A stretch of DNA of 64,000 nucleotides from positions 1 to 64,000 of the forward strand of contig CAJWXP010000001.1 of the NCBI GenBank assembly GCA_913049785.1, written 5' to 3'. Each line of letters starts with the position of its first letter. The stretch's first letter is position 1. The notes beneath the pieces were generated by a model. The model searched no databases. It worked only from the letters and a program-made list of their open reading frames with translations, and was not told the origin of the DNA. This DNA is from an uncultured Dehalococcoidia bacterium. Lineage in GTDB: Bacteria; Chloroflexota; Dehalococcoidia; Lucifugimonadales; UBA1127. A program made the translations under genes and the position numbers. Positions 1-8,344 of this stretch are shown here, piece after piece.

Positions 1-714
1 TATGGCACCGACCTGCAGTTAGAAATCGGGGATCTTCTGACGATCCAAGTGCTGGACAAAAACGACGATCCTATCAGTGCCCCTGAAGAGTTTGAGATCG
101 TCGGCATTACTGACATAGACCCCATCGCTATCAACATCTTCGGATGGATGTACACGGCAAGCGATCCCTTCGCCGAGGCTGGACTGCCTGCGTGGATAAA
201 CATGGGTATCGTCCAGGTAGGAGACGATGACCGGGATGAACTGGTCAGGTCGCTCAACCTGGAGCTTGATTCCGTCCTGGTGCTGGAAGTGCAGGTCTTC
301 ACAGACCTCTTTGCAGACCTGTTAAGACAGTTCCGTACGTTCCCGCTGGTGCTATCTGGTCTCGCCCTCCTAGCGGCAGCGGTCATCGTGGCCAACGCCG
401 TGGCGCTCTCCACCATTGAACGGCGCAAGGAGATAGGTTTGCTCAAGTCTATGGGCGCCAAGGCGCGGTGGGTCATCGTGCAGCTGGTACTGGAGAACAC
501 ACTACTTGGTTTCGTCGGAGGTGTGATAGGCCTTTCGCTGGCCGTAGCCAACGTAGTGGCCCTGACCGGACTCCTTGGTATAGACCTGGTTATATCACCA
601 CAGATCATCGTGGGGGTGCTGGTTCTCACCGTCGTCTTGTCTTCCAGTGTCACCCTATTCAGCGCGGTGCCTGCAGCCCGAGAACGCCCCATGGACATCT
701 TGCGTGGAGAGTAA
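1..714 (+). CDS. ABC transporter permease (FtsX/MacB type), 5' end missing
   Basis: This is the C-terminal part of an FtsX-like permease; the reading frame is open from base 1, so the start lies outside the window. An extracytoplasmic segment is followed by three hydrophobic stretches. The conserved ERRKEIGLLKSMGA coupling-helix region and a final AARERPMDILRGE tail are typical of MacB/LolC-type permeases. It probably works with the ATPase that starts directly after its stop codon, exporting a lipophilic compound or peptide or acting mechanically in the envelope. The substrate cannot be told from sequence. Confidence 0.88.
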   Translation, partial: YGTDLQLEIGDLLTIQVLDKNDDPISAPEEFEIVGITDIDPIAINIFGWMYTASDPFAEAGLPAWINMGIVQVGDDDRDELVRSLNLELDSVLVLEVQVFTDLFADLLRQFRTFPLVLSGLALLAAAVIVANAVALSTIERRKEIGLLKSMGAKARWVIVQLVLENTLLGFVGGVIGLSLAVANVVALTGLLGIDLVISPQIIVGVLVLTVVLSSSVTLFSAVPAARERPMDILRGE

Positions 715-1410
715 ATGGCTATGACTGAAAACAAAGTGATCATGCAGGGCACGGGCCTGACCAAGACGTTTAGTTCAGGCGACCTGGTGGTTGAGGCGTT
801 GAGAGGTGTGGATGTGACCATTTCTCGAGGCGAGGTCGTTGCCATCATCGGCCCCTCGGGCAGCGGTAAATCGACGTTGATGGGCATCCTTGGCGGGCTG
901 GACTCGCCCACATCGGGGAACCTCCAGGTCGAGGGCATCGATATCACGACGATGGGAGAGAACCGGTTGGCGGAGATCCGCAACGACTACATCGGCTTCG
1001 TATTCCAGCAGTTCAACCTGATGCCCACGTTGACGGCCCTAGAGAACGTAGCCCTGCCTGTCCAGTTCTCCAGCAAGCCCAAGTTCAACCCCAGACAGCG
1101 GGCAACAGACCTCCTGACACGATTTGGACTGGATGGGCGACTACGGAACCGTCCGGCACAGTTATCGGGAGGTGAACAGCAGCGGGTGGCTATCGCTCGT
1201 GCGCTGGCCAACGACCCGCCGCTGCTCCTTTGCGATGAACCTACCGGCGCCCTGGACACAGAGAACGGCGACCTGGTGATGGAGACCCTGTTCCAGGCGC
1301 AGCGTGACCTGAATACAGCAGTGGTCATCGTCACGCATGACCCTCGCATCGCAGAGCGTGCAGACCGTCGGTTAGTGATGACAGACGGTCGATTCGTCGA
1401 CCAGAGTTGA
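715..1410 (+). CDS. ABC transporter ATP-binding protein (LolD/MacB-type)
   Basis: A 231-residue ABC ATPase that should energise the permease encoded just upstream. Walker A is GPSGSGKS at residues 46-53, the Q-loop lies near residue 99, the signature LSGGEQQR is at 151-158, Walker B LLLCDEP is at 171-177 and the switch histidine is H209. The ATG directly follows the permease TAA, so the two genes are translationally coupled. Length and motif spacing match the LolD/MacB/FtsE group. A membrane-fusion partner would be upstream of the window, if there is one. Confidence 0.95.
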   Translation: MAMTENKVIMQGTGLTKTFSSGDLVVEALRGVDVTISRGEVVAIIGPSGSGKSTLMGILGGLDSPTSGNLQVEGIDITTMGENRLAEIRNDYIGFVFQQFNLMPTLTALENVALPVQFSSKPKFNPRQRATDLLTRFGLDGRLRNRPAQLSGGEQQRVAIARALANDPPLLLCDEPTGALDTENGDLVMETLFQAQRDLNTAVVIVTHDPRIAERADRRLVMTDGRFVDQS

Positions 1411-1464
1411 CGCTCGCGACGCGTCGCGGTAGCCTAGTTTCAATCTCAATGCTAAGGGAGAACT

Positions 1465-2778
1465 ATGCTAAACCAACAGGATAACGAGCTCCTTTCCAAG
1501 GTCGGCCCCGGCACACCTATGGGAAACCTGATGCGACAGTATTGGATTCCCTTTGGCATCTCCAGCGAGCTAGCTGAGCCGGACTGCGCTCCAGTTCGCA
1601 TCATGCTCCTTGGCGAGGAGTTGGTCGCCTTCCGTGACACGGATGGAAAGCTCGGCCTCATCGACAACTACTGTCCGCATCGTCGTGCAAGTTTGTTCTT
1701 CGGTCGTAACGAGGAATGTGGCCTCCGCTGTGTGTATCACGGCTGGAAGTTTGACATAAATGGCGACTGCATCGACATGCCATCGGAGCCGGCAGAGAGT
1801 AACTTCAAGGACAAAGTAAAAGTAACTGCATACCCGGTTCAAGAACGCGGAGGCCTTCTGTGGGCATACATGGGCCCGCGTGGCACCGCTCCCGAGCTTC
1901 CGCACCTAGAGTCCAACATGGTGGAGAACACCAGCATTCAGATCTACCAGCGCGAGTGCAACTGGATGCAGGCGCTTGAGGGTGACATTGATACGGTACA
2001 TACCCTCTTCCTGCACCTGGGCCTAGCGCAATATGAGGACGCTCCTGAGGGGAGCTGGGCTTGGTGGCATCTTCAGAACCGTGCACCACACTTTGTTGCA
2101 GTAGATACAGAGTTTGGGACTCTCTACGGCGCATTTAGGCCCACAGAGAAGGGTATGAACTACTGGCGTTTTGCCAACTTCCTAATGCCCTTCTACGCCA
2201 TGACCCCTCCCGGGGTTTTGGGTCTGGGTAGCAAGTTCCGCGCATGGGTTCCCATGGACGATACTCATACTCTTGCGATTTCCGTGAATGAAACCGCTCC
2301 TGGCGGAAGGAAGCCACCATCAGAAGGCAACTGGGCCACTGGACAAACGGAACTCCATCCCCAGGGCACAGGCTTGTTTGATCGCTTCCGGTGCGTAGGA
2401 GATAGGGAAAATGATTACCTCATCGATCGTGAACTGCAGCGGACTAAGAGCTATGCGGGCCTTCCGAGCATCTTCCTAGAGGATCAGGCGGTAACCACTA
2501 GCATGGGCGATATTGTGGACCGTACCAAGGAACGTCTGGGCACGAGTGACCAGATGATCATCCGCACTCGACAGCGCCTTATCAAGGCCGCGAGAGCATT
2601 GTTGGAGGGTGAGAGCCCACCAGAGCCGGACCACCCCGAGTGGTACGGCGTACGTTCTGGCGGTGCAATGCTGCCCGTAGGCGTAGATTGGGTCGAGGCT
2701 TCTAGCGAGCTACGGAAGGGCTTCATCAAGCATCCTGAGCTTGACCTGGCAGTAATCGGCGGTATTCCTGCCGTCTAA
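1465..2778 (+). CDS. Rieske non-heme iron oxygenase, large subunit (paralog A)
   Basis: A 437-residue ring-hydroxylating oxygenase of the phthalate-dioxygenase-like group. The Rieske [2Fe-2S] ligands are C70-x-H72 and C89-x2-H92 within CPHRR and CVYHGW. The mononuclear iron site is D-x2-H-x4-H, with H179 and H184, in EGDIDTVHTLFLH. It is expected to add oxygen to an aromatic or similar ring and needs a reductase/ferredoxin that is not encoded nearby. An SD (AAGGGAG) precedes the ATG. Two further paralogs, at 44426 and 48209, have exactly the same length. A strong terminator follows the gene. The substrate is unknown. Confidence 0.93.
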   Translation: MLNQQDNELLSKVGPGTPMGNLMRQYWIPFGISSELAEPDCAPVRIMLLGEELVAFRDTDGKLGLIDNYCPHRRASLFFGRNEECGLRCVYHGWKFDINGDCIDMPSEPAESNFKDKVKVTAYPVQERGGLLWAYMGPRGTAPELPHLESNMVENTSIQIYQRECNWMQALEGDIDTVHTLFLHLGLAQYEDAPEGSWAWWHLQNRAPHFVAVDTEFGTLYGAFRPTEKGMNYWRFANFLMPFYAMTPPGVLGLGSKFRAWVPMDDTHTLAISVNETAPGGRKPPSEGNWATGQTELHPQGTGLFDRFRCVGDRENDYLIDRELQRTKSYAGLPSIFLEDQAVTTSMGDIVDRTKERLGTSDQMIIRTRQRLIKAARALLEGESPPEPDHPEWYGVRSGGAMLPVGVDWVEASSELRKGFIKHPELDLAVIGGIPAV

Positions 2779-2801
2779 CGACAGCTAATCTTCGTAAATG
2801 C

Positions 2802-2845
2802 ACAAGGGCTGCAGTTCCTATATGGGGTCGCAGCCCTTGTTTTTG
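2802..2845 (+). terminator. Intrinsic terminator after Rieske oxygenase A
   Basis: The perfect 11-bp stem ACAAGGGCTGC / GCAGCCCTTGT is followed directly by TTTT. It lies about 25 bases after the oxygenase stop codon. Confidence 0.9.
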
Positions 2846-3060
2846 CTTATAACAAAGGGTGGAGACGCCAGGGGGATCTAGCATCCCTGACGCCTGCTGA
2901 GGAGGGCCTCGCTTAACCCGACGGGCCAGGCAGTTCGTTCTCTTGGGCCTGATGCCTGGATGGTCAAAGTTCTATCGGCCTGTGATTTACCCAGCACTGG
3001 CCGCATGGCTACGCTAACACTGGCGTTGGTGCCAGAACACCTGCGCGCATCAATAAGACC

Positions 3061-3228
3061 GGGCTACCAGCGTGTCGTACAACCCTGTCTGCAACGCTGT
3101 CAAGGACGTACCGCCCGGAGGCCATAGGTGGAGAATTCAAAGTGGACAGCGTGCCTGGCCAGGGTACGACCGTCCGTGTCTGGATACCGGGAGTTGTCTA
3201 TCCAAGAACTGGGGGAGACACACAGTGA
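3061..3228 (+). pseudogene. Histidine kinase C-terminal remnant
   Basis: The frame ending in TGA at 3226-3228 encodes the end of a sensor-kinase ATPase domain: GGEFKVDS, then PGQGTTVRVWIP, which is the usual G2 box and last beta strand. Upstream of about 3120 the frame stays open but no longer resembles a kinase, and the N box, G1 box and dimerisation domain are absent. The remnant still overlaps the following response-regulator fragment by GTGA, as in an intact two-component operon. I read it as the 3' stub of a deleted gene. Confidence 0.65.
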
Positions 3229-3383
3229 GAGTAATGCTTGTTGACGATTAACCGTTGGTGCGAAACGGCATCGCCAGTTTGCTGCAGTCACGCGGACATG
3301 AAGTGGTGGCGGAGGCGTCCAACGGTCGTGAGGCCTTCTATATCGTCAAGGACGCTGCCCCGGACCACACCTTATTTAGATAA
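3225..3383 (+). pseudogene. NarL-type response regulator remnant with nonsense codon
   Basis: A GTG start overlaps the kinase stop. The frame reads VRVMLVDD, then a TAA at 3249-3251 where family members have His or a similar residue, then PLVRNGIASLLQSRGHEVV and EASNGREA. It ends at a stop just before the position where the phospho-accepting aspartate would lie. The receiver domain is therefore broken twice, and no DNA-binding domain follows. Together with the kinase stub this is a dead two-component locus. Confidence 0.7.
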
Positions 3384-3551
3384 TCTGTGACAAGGGGAGG
3401 GCTCGCGTAAGGAGTATGTTGAGCACCCCAGAAATAGGATTGATCTGCTTCTTCAGCACTTGCTCACTCAACGGGGAACTCGTTGCCGTTGTCATAGTGG
3501 TAGGTCGTTGTGAATGCTGCCATAGTCTCTTCCCCAGGTGTTGCGAGCTGG
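3384..3551. other. Intergenic, no recognisable feature
   Basis: This spacer lies between the dead regulator fragment and the convergent PrpD gene. The 69-residue ORF starting at 3416 runs into the PrpD gene on the opposite strand and shows no family features, so I treat it as chance. Confidence 0.5.
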
Positions 3552-4925
3552 CTACTTCCCCGACAATAAAGGCCGCAGCTCTCGGATGCTGGTCACTCTC
3601 TCGATGTTCAGCATCTTATCGATAAGCTCCTCCGTGTGACTCTTGCCCAGCACCGTCGTCATCAGGTCCAGCGCCTTGGCGGTCACACCGGCCGTGTCCA
3701 GCGGGTTCTGTGCAGTGCCCGGAGCGTACTTGGTGTGGTGGGTCAGTGTGCGACCGTCCTTCGTGGTCACCTCGACGATGGCCTGGCGGGGAGCCTCTGC
3801 CATGACCAGGTTTGCGTCCGGAACCAATTCCACTTTCTCCTTCATTGCCAGAATCACAGGGTCGTTCATCCGCTCGTAATCGTGCGTGGATACGAATGAG
3901 ATGCCATCGTCGATCAGCATCAGCGCGATGCAGTGCCTGATGTTCACGTCGGGCATGGCACGATCGTTGACCACGCCTGCGCCGTCGGTAGGCAGCTTGG
4001 CAATGACCTTGACCACATCCGAGGCTTTTACGCCATCGTGTGACATGATCGTCGACAAAGCGTCCATCGCTGACTGTATCGGGTAGCCGACCGAGTAGGG
4101 TTTGATGGCGGTGGCTGCAATGCTGAACTCGATGCCCAGGCCGTCCATTAGCGCTTCCGGGTGTGGGTCTGTGGAGAACGCTTGCAGCACGTTGTGCTCG
4201 CCTTCCAGCACGTCAGGGACGCCGGTGAAGCCTGCTTGCACCATCGTGGCGGCTGTAACGCCGTTCCGCGCGCCCATCCCAGCAAAGTCGAAGGACTTCT
4301 CAACGTGCTCCTCGTCGCGTACCCACGCCCAGATGCCGGAGGCCTGTTGCGCTGCATAGGACAGCACGTATCGCATCTGCGTGGAGTCCAGCTTGGCGAT
4401 GGACGCGGCTGCGCCCGTAGCGCCCCACGTTGAACCCAGACCCTCTGCACTGCGATGGCTCTTGCGTACCAGGTCCGCGTTCATGGCATGGAGCATTCTG
4501 ACTGCCAGGTCGTAGCCCAGCGCCACTGCTCGTATCAGTTCAGTGCCCGTAGCGCCATCGCGTTCCGCCATTGCCCATGCGGCAGGGATTACGCTACATC
4601 CCGGGTGGGCCTTGGATGAGGGGTCGAAGTCGTCCGTCTCGTCAGAATGGCCGAGCATGCCGTTGGCCATCGCCGCGTTGGCTGCCGACGTGACATCGCC
4701 CGTGGTCATCAACATCGATTCAGGAGTGCCGCCCAGAGTGCGCACGTACTGCAACGCCATCTGCCCGGGCTTTAACGTGCTGCCGGACACGATCGCTGCA
4801 AGGCTGTCCAGGATGCGGTGCTTGGCCTCCCGGTCAACATCAGATGGGAGGGGTCGATTACGCGCCTCCGCCATGTAGGCTGCCAGGTTGCCGGTGAGGT
4901 TGTAGTCAGATTGGCCAATGACCAT
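3552..4925 (-). CDS. MmgE/PrpD family protein
   Basis: A 457-residue MmgE/PrpD-fold protein. Known members include 2-methylcitrate dehydratase and related dehydratases or isomerases acting on tricarboxylic-acid-like substrates. Family features are the N-terminal helical domain with ILDSLAAIVSG, the GHSDETDDFD segment, HPGCSVIPAAWA and the later SVGYPIQSAMDAL stretch. The length is typical. The ATG is preceded by GGGAG. No methylcitrate synthase or lyase is adjacent, so the propionate pathway is not shown and the substrate is open. Confidence 0.88.
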   Translation of the reverse strand: MVIGQSDYNLTGNLAAYMAEARNRPLPSDVDREAKHRILDSLAAIVSGSTLKPGQMALQYVRTLGGTPESMLMTTGDVTSAANAAMANGMLGHSDETDDFDPSSKAHPGCSVIPAAWAMAERDGATGTELIRAVALGYDLAVRMLHAMNADLVRKSHRSAEGLGSTWGATGAAASIAKLDSTQMRYVLSYAAQQASGIWAWVRDEEHVEKSFDFAGMGARNGVTAATMVQAGFTGVPDVLEGEHNVLQAFSTDPHPEALMDGLGIEFSIAATAIKPYSVGYPIQSAMDALSTIMSHDGVKASDVVKVIAKLPTDGAGVVNDRAMPDVNIRHCIALMLIDDGISFVSTHDYERMNDPVILAMKEKVELVPDANLVMAEAPRQAIVEVTTKDGRTLTHHTKYAPGTAQNPLDTAGVTAKALDLMTTVLGKSHTEELIDKMLNIERVTSIRELRPLLSGK

Positions 4926-4967
4926 GGTGCTCCCTTCGCGTGTCAGCTTCAGACAGGTACGCGCCCT

Positions 4968-4995
4968 AGTATATCGATACCTGTAGACGTAGCAA
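4968..4995 (-). promoter_or_regulatory. Possible sigma70 promoter for the PrpD gene
   Basis: On the minus strand a TATACT -10 box sits 43 bases before the ATG. The best -35 candidate is only TTGCTA at a 16-base spacing, so the -10 is convincing and the -35 weak. Confidence 0.35.
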
Positions 4996-5173
4996 GGGAC
5001 ACCTCTACCCCCTCAGGAGAGATGCCCCTGATAGCCACGCAATGGGGACAGCAAAGAGGTGCTCGCCAGCGTCGTGGTTGCAAGATTAGAACACACGTTC
5101 CATAATTGTCAAGCGTTGTTTGGCGCGATGGGTCTTGGGGGGTGTGCCCCCGACGATAAATTGGAGCAGATCA

Positions 5174-5602
5174 ATGATTGAAGTTTCCTGGCAGGCGTTC
5201 CTCGTGGCAATTGGCGCGATAGTGGCTGCGACGATGCTGGTGTACTGGATAGGCCTGGTCAAAGGCGGGCGACGTGCCACCCTGCGACACGAAGCCGCAA
5301 CCAGCGACCACTTGAGGCGCAGTAGGCAAACATTGGGGGGGCGGTTTGCGGAACAGATGGCTCCTTACTTCGATGAGTTTGACTACGACCCCACGGAGGC
5401 GCGGTTCCTCGGCAGTCCCATCGATTTTGTGGTGTTTCCGGGCATCGCGACGGGCGAGCCCCGGGGAATCGTATTCGTAGAGGTGAAGAGCGGCAAGGCG
5501 CAGCTCGACAGCGGTCAACGCAAGCTGCGCGATATCGTGGAGCGTATAGGGAGCAAAGACATCCGCTTTGAGACGATAAGGCTGCTTAAAGATGGAGTCT
5601 GA
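5174..5602 (+). CDS. Membrane-anchored Holliday-junction-resolvase-like endonuclease domain protein
   Basis: The protein has one N-terminal membrane helix (VSWQAFLVAIGAIVAATMLVYWIGLV) followed by a basic linker and a PD-(D/E)XK-like nuclease core. The core shows FDYDPTEARFLGSPIDFVVF with a central Asp and then the EVKSG motif with the catalytic E-x-K. This matches the predicted secreted endonuclease family distantly related to archaeal Holliday junction resolvase. I choose ATG 5174, giving 142 residues, because GGAG lies 7 bases upstream; the ORF-track TTG at 5120 has no SD. Its in vivo substrate is unknown. Confidence 0.75.
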   Translation: MIEVSWQAFLVAIGAIVAATMLVYWIGLVKGGRRATLRHEAATSDHLRRSRQTLGGRFAEQMAPYFDEFDYDPTEARFLGSPIDFVVFPGIATGEPRGIVFVEVKSGKAQLDSGQRKLRDIVERIGSKDIRFETIRLLKDGV

Positions 5603-5665
5603 TTCAGGGGCGATAATCACGTTCGGTGGAGTAGGAGATCCGCCCCCCACAGAAGAACCTAAGGT

Positions 5666-6637
5666 TCAGTAGCCCACGTCTTCCAGGAAGATGGGGTCGT
5701 TGCGCCACTCCTTCCACACCTGCACCCACACTTCTAGGAAAACCTCTCGACCAAACACCTGCTCCATCTGGAGTCGGGCCGCCGTGGCCACTTCCTTCAT
5801 AGCGCCTCCGCCCTTGCCAATGAGTATGCGACGCTGTGACGGTTTGTTCACGTACACAACCACCTGGATGTAGTCCTTCAATCGGTCTGCGCCGTCCGCC
5901 TCCTGGAACTCCTCTACCTCTACCGCAGTGTCATAGGGGATCTCCTGACCAAAGGTGCGGAAGAGCTGCTCTCGTACCAACTCAGATGCCAGGTACCGCT
6001 CGGAGCGGTCAGTGACCTCATCCTCACCGTATTCGGCTTTACGATGTGGCAGGTGCTCCACCATCACTTGCAGCAGCAGGTCTGTGCCATCAGACCGAAG
6101 CGCGCTGATGGGCACGATCTCCATATCCGGGTTCAGCCTGAGGTAGGACTCCATAAGCGGCAGGAGCGAGGGCTTGTCCGTGATGTCGACTTTGTTGATG
6201 ACGAGGATGGTGGGCGTTTTCTCCTGGGTCAGCGTCTTGAGCAGTCGTCGCTCCGTCTCGCCAGGAGGCTTAGGTTCCACCACCAGCAGCGCAAGGTCCG
6301 CAGCAAGCAGCGCTTCCTGGACGTGGCTGAGCATACGGCGATCAAGGGCGTCCCGCGTGCGGCGCATGTAGCCGGGGGTGTCCCAAAAAACGATCTGGTA
6401 TTCCTTGTGCGTTAGGATACCGAGGAGTTGCTGTCGTGTCGTCTGGGGTTTGGGCGATGTGATGGCCAGCTTCTGCCCCAGCAGGGCGTTCAGAAGGGTG
6501 GATTTCCCTACATTTGGTCGTCCCATGATGGAGACAAAGCCCATACGGTGCGGGGGGCGTTTGGGTTGACGCTTCTTGGCCGTAGAAGGGGTTGCCTTCT
6601 TCCGGGGAGTCTTTGTAGGCGCTTTCTCTTCTGTCAT
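5666..6637 (-). CDS. era: GTPase Era
   Basis: Era is a ribosome-assembly GTPase that binds 16S rRNA. G1 is GRPNVGKST, the switch region TSPKPQTTR is intact, G3 is DTPGY, G4 is NKVD, G5 is near ISALRSDG, and the C-terminal KH domain carries IGKGGGAMK. The ORF-track start at 6781 adds 48 residues with no similarity and overlaps the next gene; ATG 6637 gives 323 residues. Even from there an unusual 30-residue Lys/Pro/Thr-rich N-terminal extension precedes the G domain and may add RNA contacts. The DUF4177 gene lies just upstream on the same strand. Confidence 0.95.
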   Translation of the reverse strand: MTEEKAPTKTPRKKATPSTAKKRQPKRPPHRMGFVSIMGRPNVGKSTLLNALLGQKLAITSPKPQTTRQQLLGILTHKEYQIVFWDTPGYMRRTRDALDRRMLSHVQEALLAADLALLVVEPKPPGETERRLLKTLTQEKTPTILVINKVDITDKPSLLPLMESYLRLNPDMEIVPISALRSDGTDLLLQVMVEHLPHRKAEYGEDEVTDRSERYLASELVREQLFRTFGQEIPYDTAVEVEEFQEADGADRLKDYIQVVVYVNKPSQRRILIGKGGGAMKEVATAARLQMEQVFGREVFLEVWVQVWKEWRNDPIFLEDVGY

Positions 6638-6669
6638 AGGCAGTAGCGGGCTGTTTGGGACAGCCCTGT

Positions 6670-6885
6670 TTAGGCCTTCTCTCGCTTCAGGTATGCCACT
6701 GTTGCGCCGGAAGCAATACCTTCGCCGTCCGGGTCGAAGGTGTCGACGTACTCGGTCTCTGTCACGGACACAAGCTCCCAACCCTCATCGCCCAGGGTGT
6801 TCAACACCTCTTCGTAGGCGACTGTGCGATCGGCATCCTGTTCTTCATCCTCAAACTCAATGACCCTGTATTCCCATTTTGCCAT
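6670..6885 (-). CDS. DUF4177 domain-containing small protein
   Basis: A 71-residue protein with the DUF4177 pattern: KWEYRVIEF near the start, LGDEGWELVSV in the middle and AYLKRE at the end. ATG 6885 is chosen because AGGAG lies 8 bases upstream; the ORF-track start is nine codons earlier without an SD. Its biochemical role is unknown for the family. It precedes era by 32 bases on the same strand and may be co-transcribed. Confidence 0.85.
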   Translation of the reverse strand: MAKWEYRVIEFEDEEQDADRTVAYEEVLNTLGDEGWELVSVTETEYVDTFDPDGEGIASGATVAYLKREKA

Positions 6886-6987
6886 TAGGCACTCCTGATA
6901 TTCGTGTGGCATTAGCGTATGCGCAACGTGGTGCGGGCGTCCACTCTGGAACGCCCGAGATAGGTGAGATGATAGGGGATTCCCGGA

Positions 6988-8130
6988 CTAGCGACCCTGG
7001 GCGATCTGGTAGATCTTGCCTTCAGCCTTGATGTCCGGTGCGTAGATCAATTCCGTCTGTTGGAGTTCGCGAAGGTTGAACGCGCCGACCATGCCCATGC
7101 ATGCTCTGAGTGCGCCCGTCAGATTCATGGTGCCGTCTGTGCGGGACGATGGCCCGAAGAGGACTTCTTGCAGCGTGCCTTTGATGCCCACACTTATCCG
7201 GGTGCCGCGGGGTAGTGCCGGGTCCGGTGTGGCCATACCCCAGTTGTGTCCTCTGCCTGGTGCTTCTGCCGCCTGGGCGAAGGGTGTGCCGATCATGACG
7301 CCGTCTGCTCCGGCAACAAAGGACTTGCAGACATCGCCGCCGGTCCGGATGCCGCCGTCCGTGATGACGGAGACGTAGCGGCCTGTGCGGTGGAGGTATT
7401 CCTCTCGAGCAGCAGCGCAGTCCATGGTGGCTGTGACCTGCGGGACGCCGATGCCGACGACTTCGCGGCTGGTGCAAGCGGCGCCTGGCCCAATGCCGAC
7501 CAGGAGTCCCTGGATGCCGTTCTCCATGAGCTCCAGCGCCACGTCGTAACCGACGCAGTTGCCCACGACGACGGGGATCTTGATCTGTTCAACCAGCTCT
7601 GAGAAGACAAGGCCGTGGTAGCTCTTGGAGATGTGCTTCGCTGTGGTGACGGTGGATTGGACTACCAGCATGTCTGCCCCTGCCTCTACGGCAATGGGGG
7701 CGAAACGCTTGGCCTTCTGCGGCGTGACTGCTACAGCGCACTTCACATCGCCGGCCTTGATCTCATGGACTCGTTGGGCAATAAGCTCCTCCTGGATCGG
7801 TGCGGTGTAGAGGCTTTGCAGCAGTGCGGTGGCTTGTTCCAACGGGGTCTCAGCAACCTCCGCCAGCTTGTCCTCCGCGTCCTGGTATCGGGTCCACAGT
7901 CCCTCCAGGTTGAGGACGGCGATGCCGCCCTTCCTCCCCATCTGTATGGCGAAGCTCGGCGAGACTATGGCGTCCATGGCGGATGCCATCACGGGAATAT
8001 CAAACTTCAGATCCCCGATGGACATGCTCATGTCGGCCTGCTCTGGATTGATGGTGACCTGCCCCGGGACAATGGCAACCTCGTCGAACCCATAACTGCG
8101 ACGTATCTCCTTGAACTGGGGCACCGCCAT
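6988..8130 (-). CDS. guaB3: GuaB3 family IMP dehydrogenase-related protein
   Basis: A 380-residue IMPDH/GMPR-fold TIM barrel lacking the CBS pair of classical IMP dehydrogenase. It has the purine-binding region MASAMDAIVSP, the cysteine loop GPGAACTSREVVG with the catalytic Cys, and the phosphate-binding SVITDGGIRTGGDVCKSF. It matches GuaB3 proteins common in Actinobacteria and also found in cyanobacteria and Chloroflexota. GuaB3 enzymes act in purine nucleotide redox metabolism, but the exact reaction cannot be read here. A good promoter lies just upstream (8168-8196). Confidence 0.9.
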   Translation of the reverse strand: MAVPQFKEIRRSYGFDEVAIVPGQVTINPEQADMSMSIGDLKFDIPVMASAMDAIVSPSFAIQMGRKGGIAVLNLEGLWTRYQDAEDKLAEVAETPLEQATALLQSLYTAPIQEELIAQRVHEIKAGDVKCAVAVTPQKAKRFAPIAVEAGADMLVVQSTVTTAKHISKSYHGLVFSELVEQIKIPVVVGNCVGYDVALELMENGIQGLLVGIGPGAACTSREVVGIGVPQVTATMDCAAAREEYLHRTGRYVSVITDGGIRTGGDVCKSFVAGADGVMIGTPFAQAAEAPGRGHNWGMATPDPALPRGTRISVGIKGTLQEVLFGPSSRTDGTMNLTGALRACMGMVGAFNLRELQQTELIYAPDIKAEGKIYQIAQGR

Positions 8131-8167
8131 AAGCCACTTCCTTTCAGCTTTTCAATATATTCGGGCG

Positions 8168-8196
8168 AGTGTATCAACGCACAAATTCATCGTCAA
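8168..8196 (-). promoter_or_regulatory. Sigma70-type promoter of guaB3
   Basis: The minus strand reads TTGACG, a 17-base spacer, then TACACT, 38 bases before the guaB3 ATG. Confidence 0.65.
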
Positions 8197-8262
8197 TGAA
8201 TTGTGATTCATGTTTTGACCGGTTTTGATGATCTCCATCTGGCCATCCTTGTGACAGCTATA

Positions 8263-8300
8263 AAAGAGAGGGGCCCGTCGCGCAGACGAGCCCCTTTCTT
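8263..8300. terminator. Hairpin terminator downstream of the FAH gene
   Basis: The stem AGGGGC-C-CGTC / GACG-A-GCCCCT has one mismatch and a 5-base loop. It is followed by CTCTTTTAT on the minus strand, where it would end the FAH transcript. It also has a T-rich flank on the plus strand. Confidence 0.75.
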
Positions 8301-8344
8301 ATTTCATCCGTTCAGTATTTCTACAGATGAGGTTCATTGGTGGG

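Noticed and set aside
6934-6958. CGGGCGT / ACGCCCG hairpin upstream of the DUF4177 gene as terminator of guaB3
   Set aside because: A T-run is absent on both strands and no other support exists, so it was not listed as a feature.
7022-7477. Arg/His-rich ORF inside guaB3
   Set aside because: It is an off-frame shadow of the IMPDH-like gene with extreme Arg/His composition.
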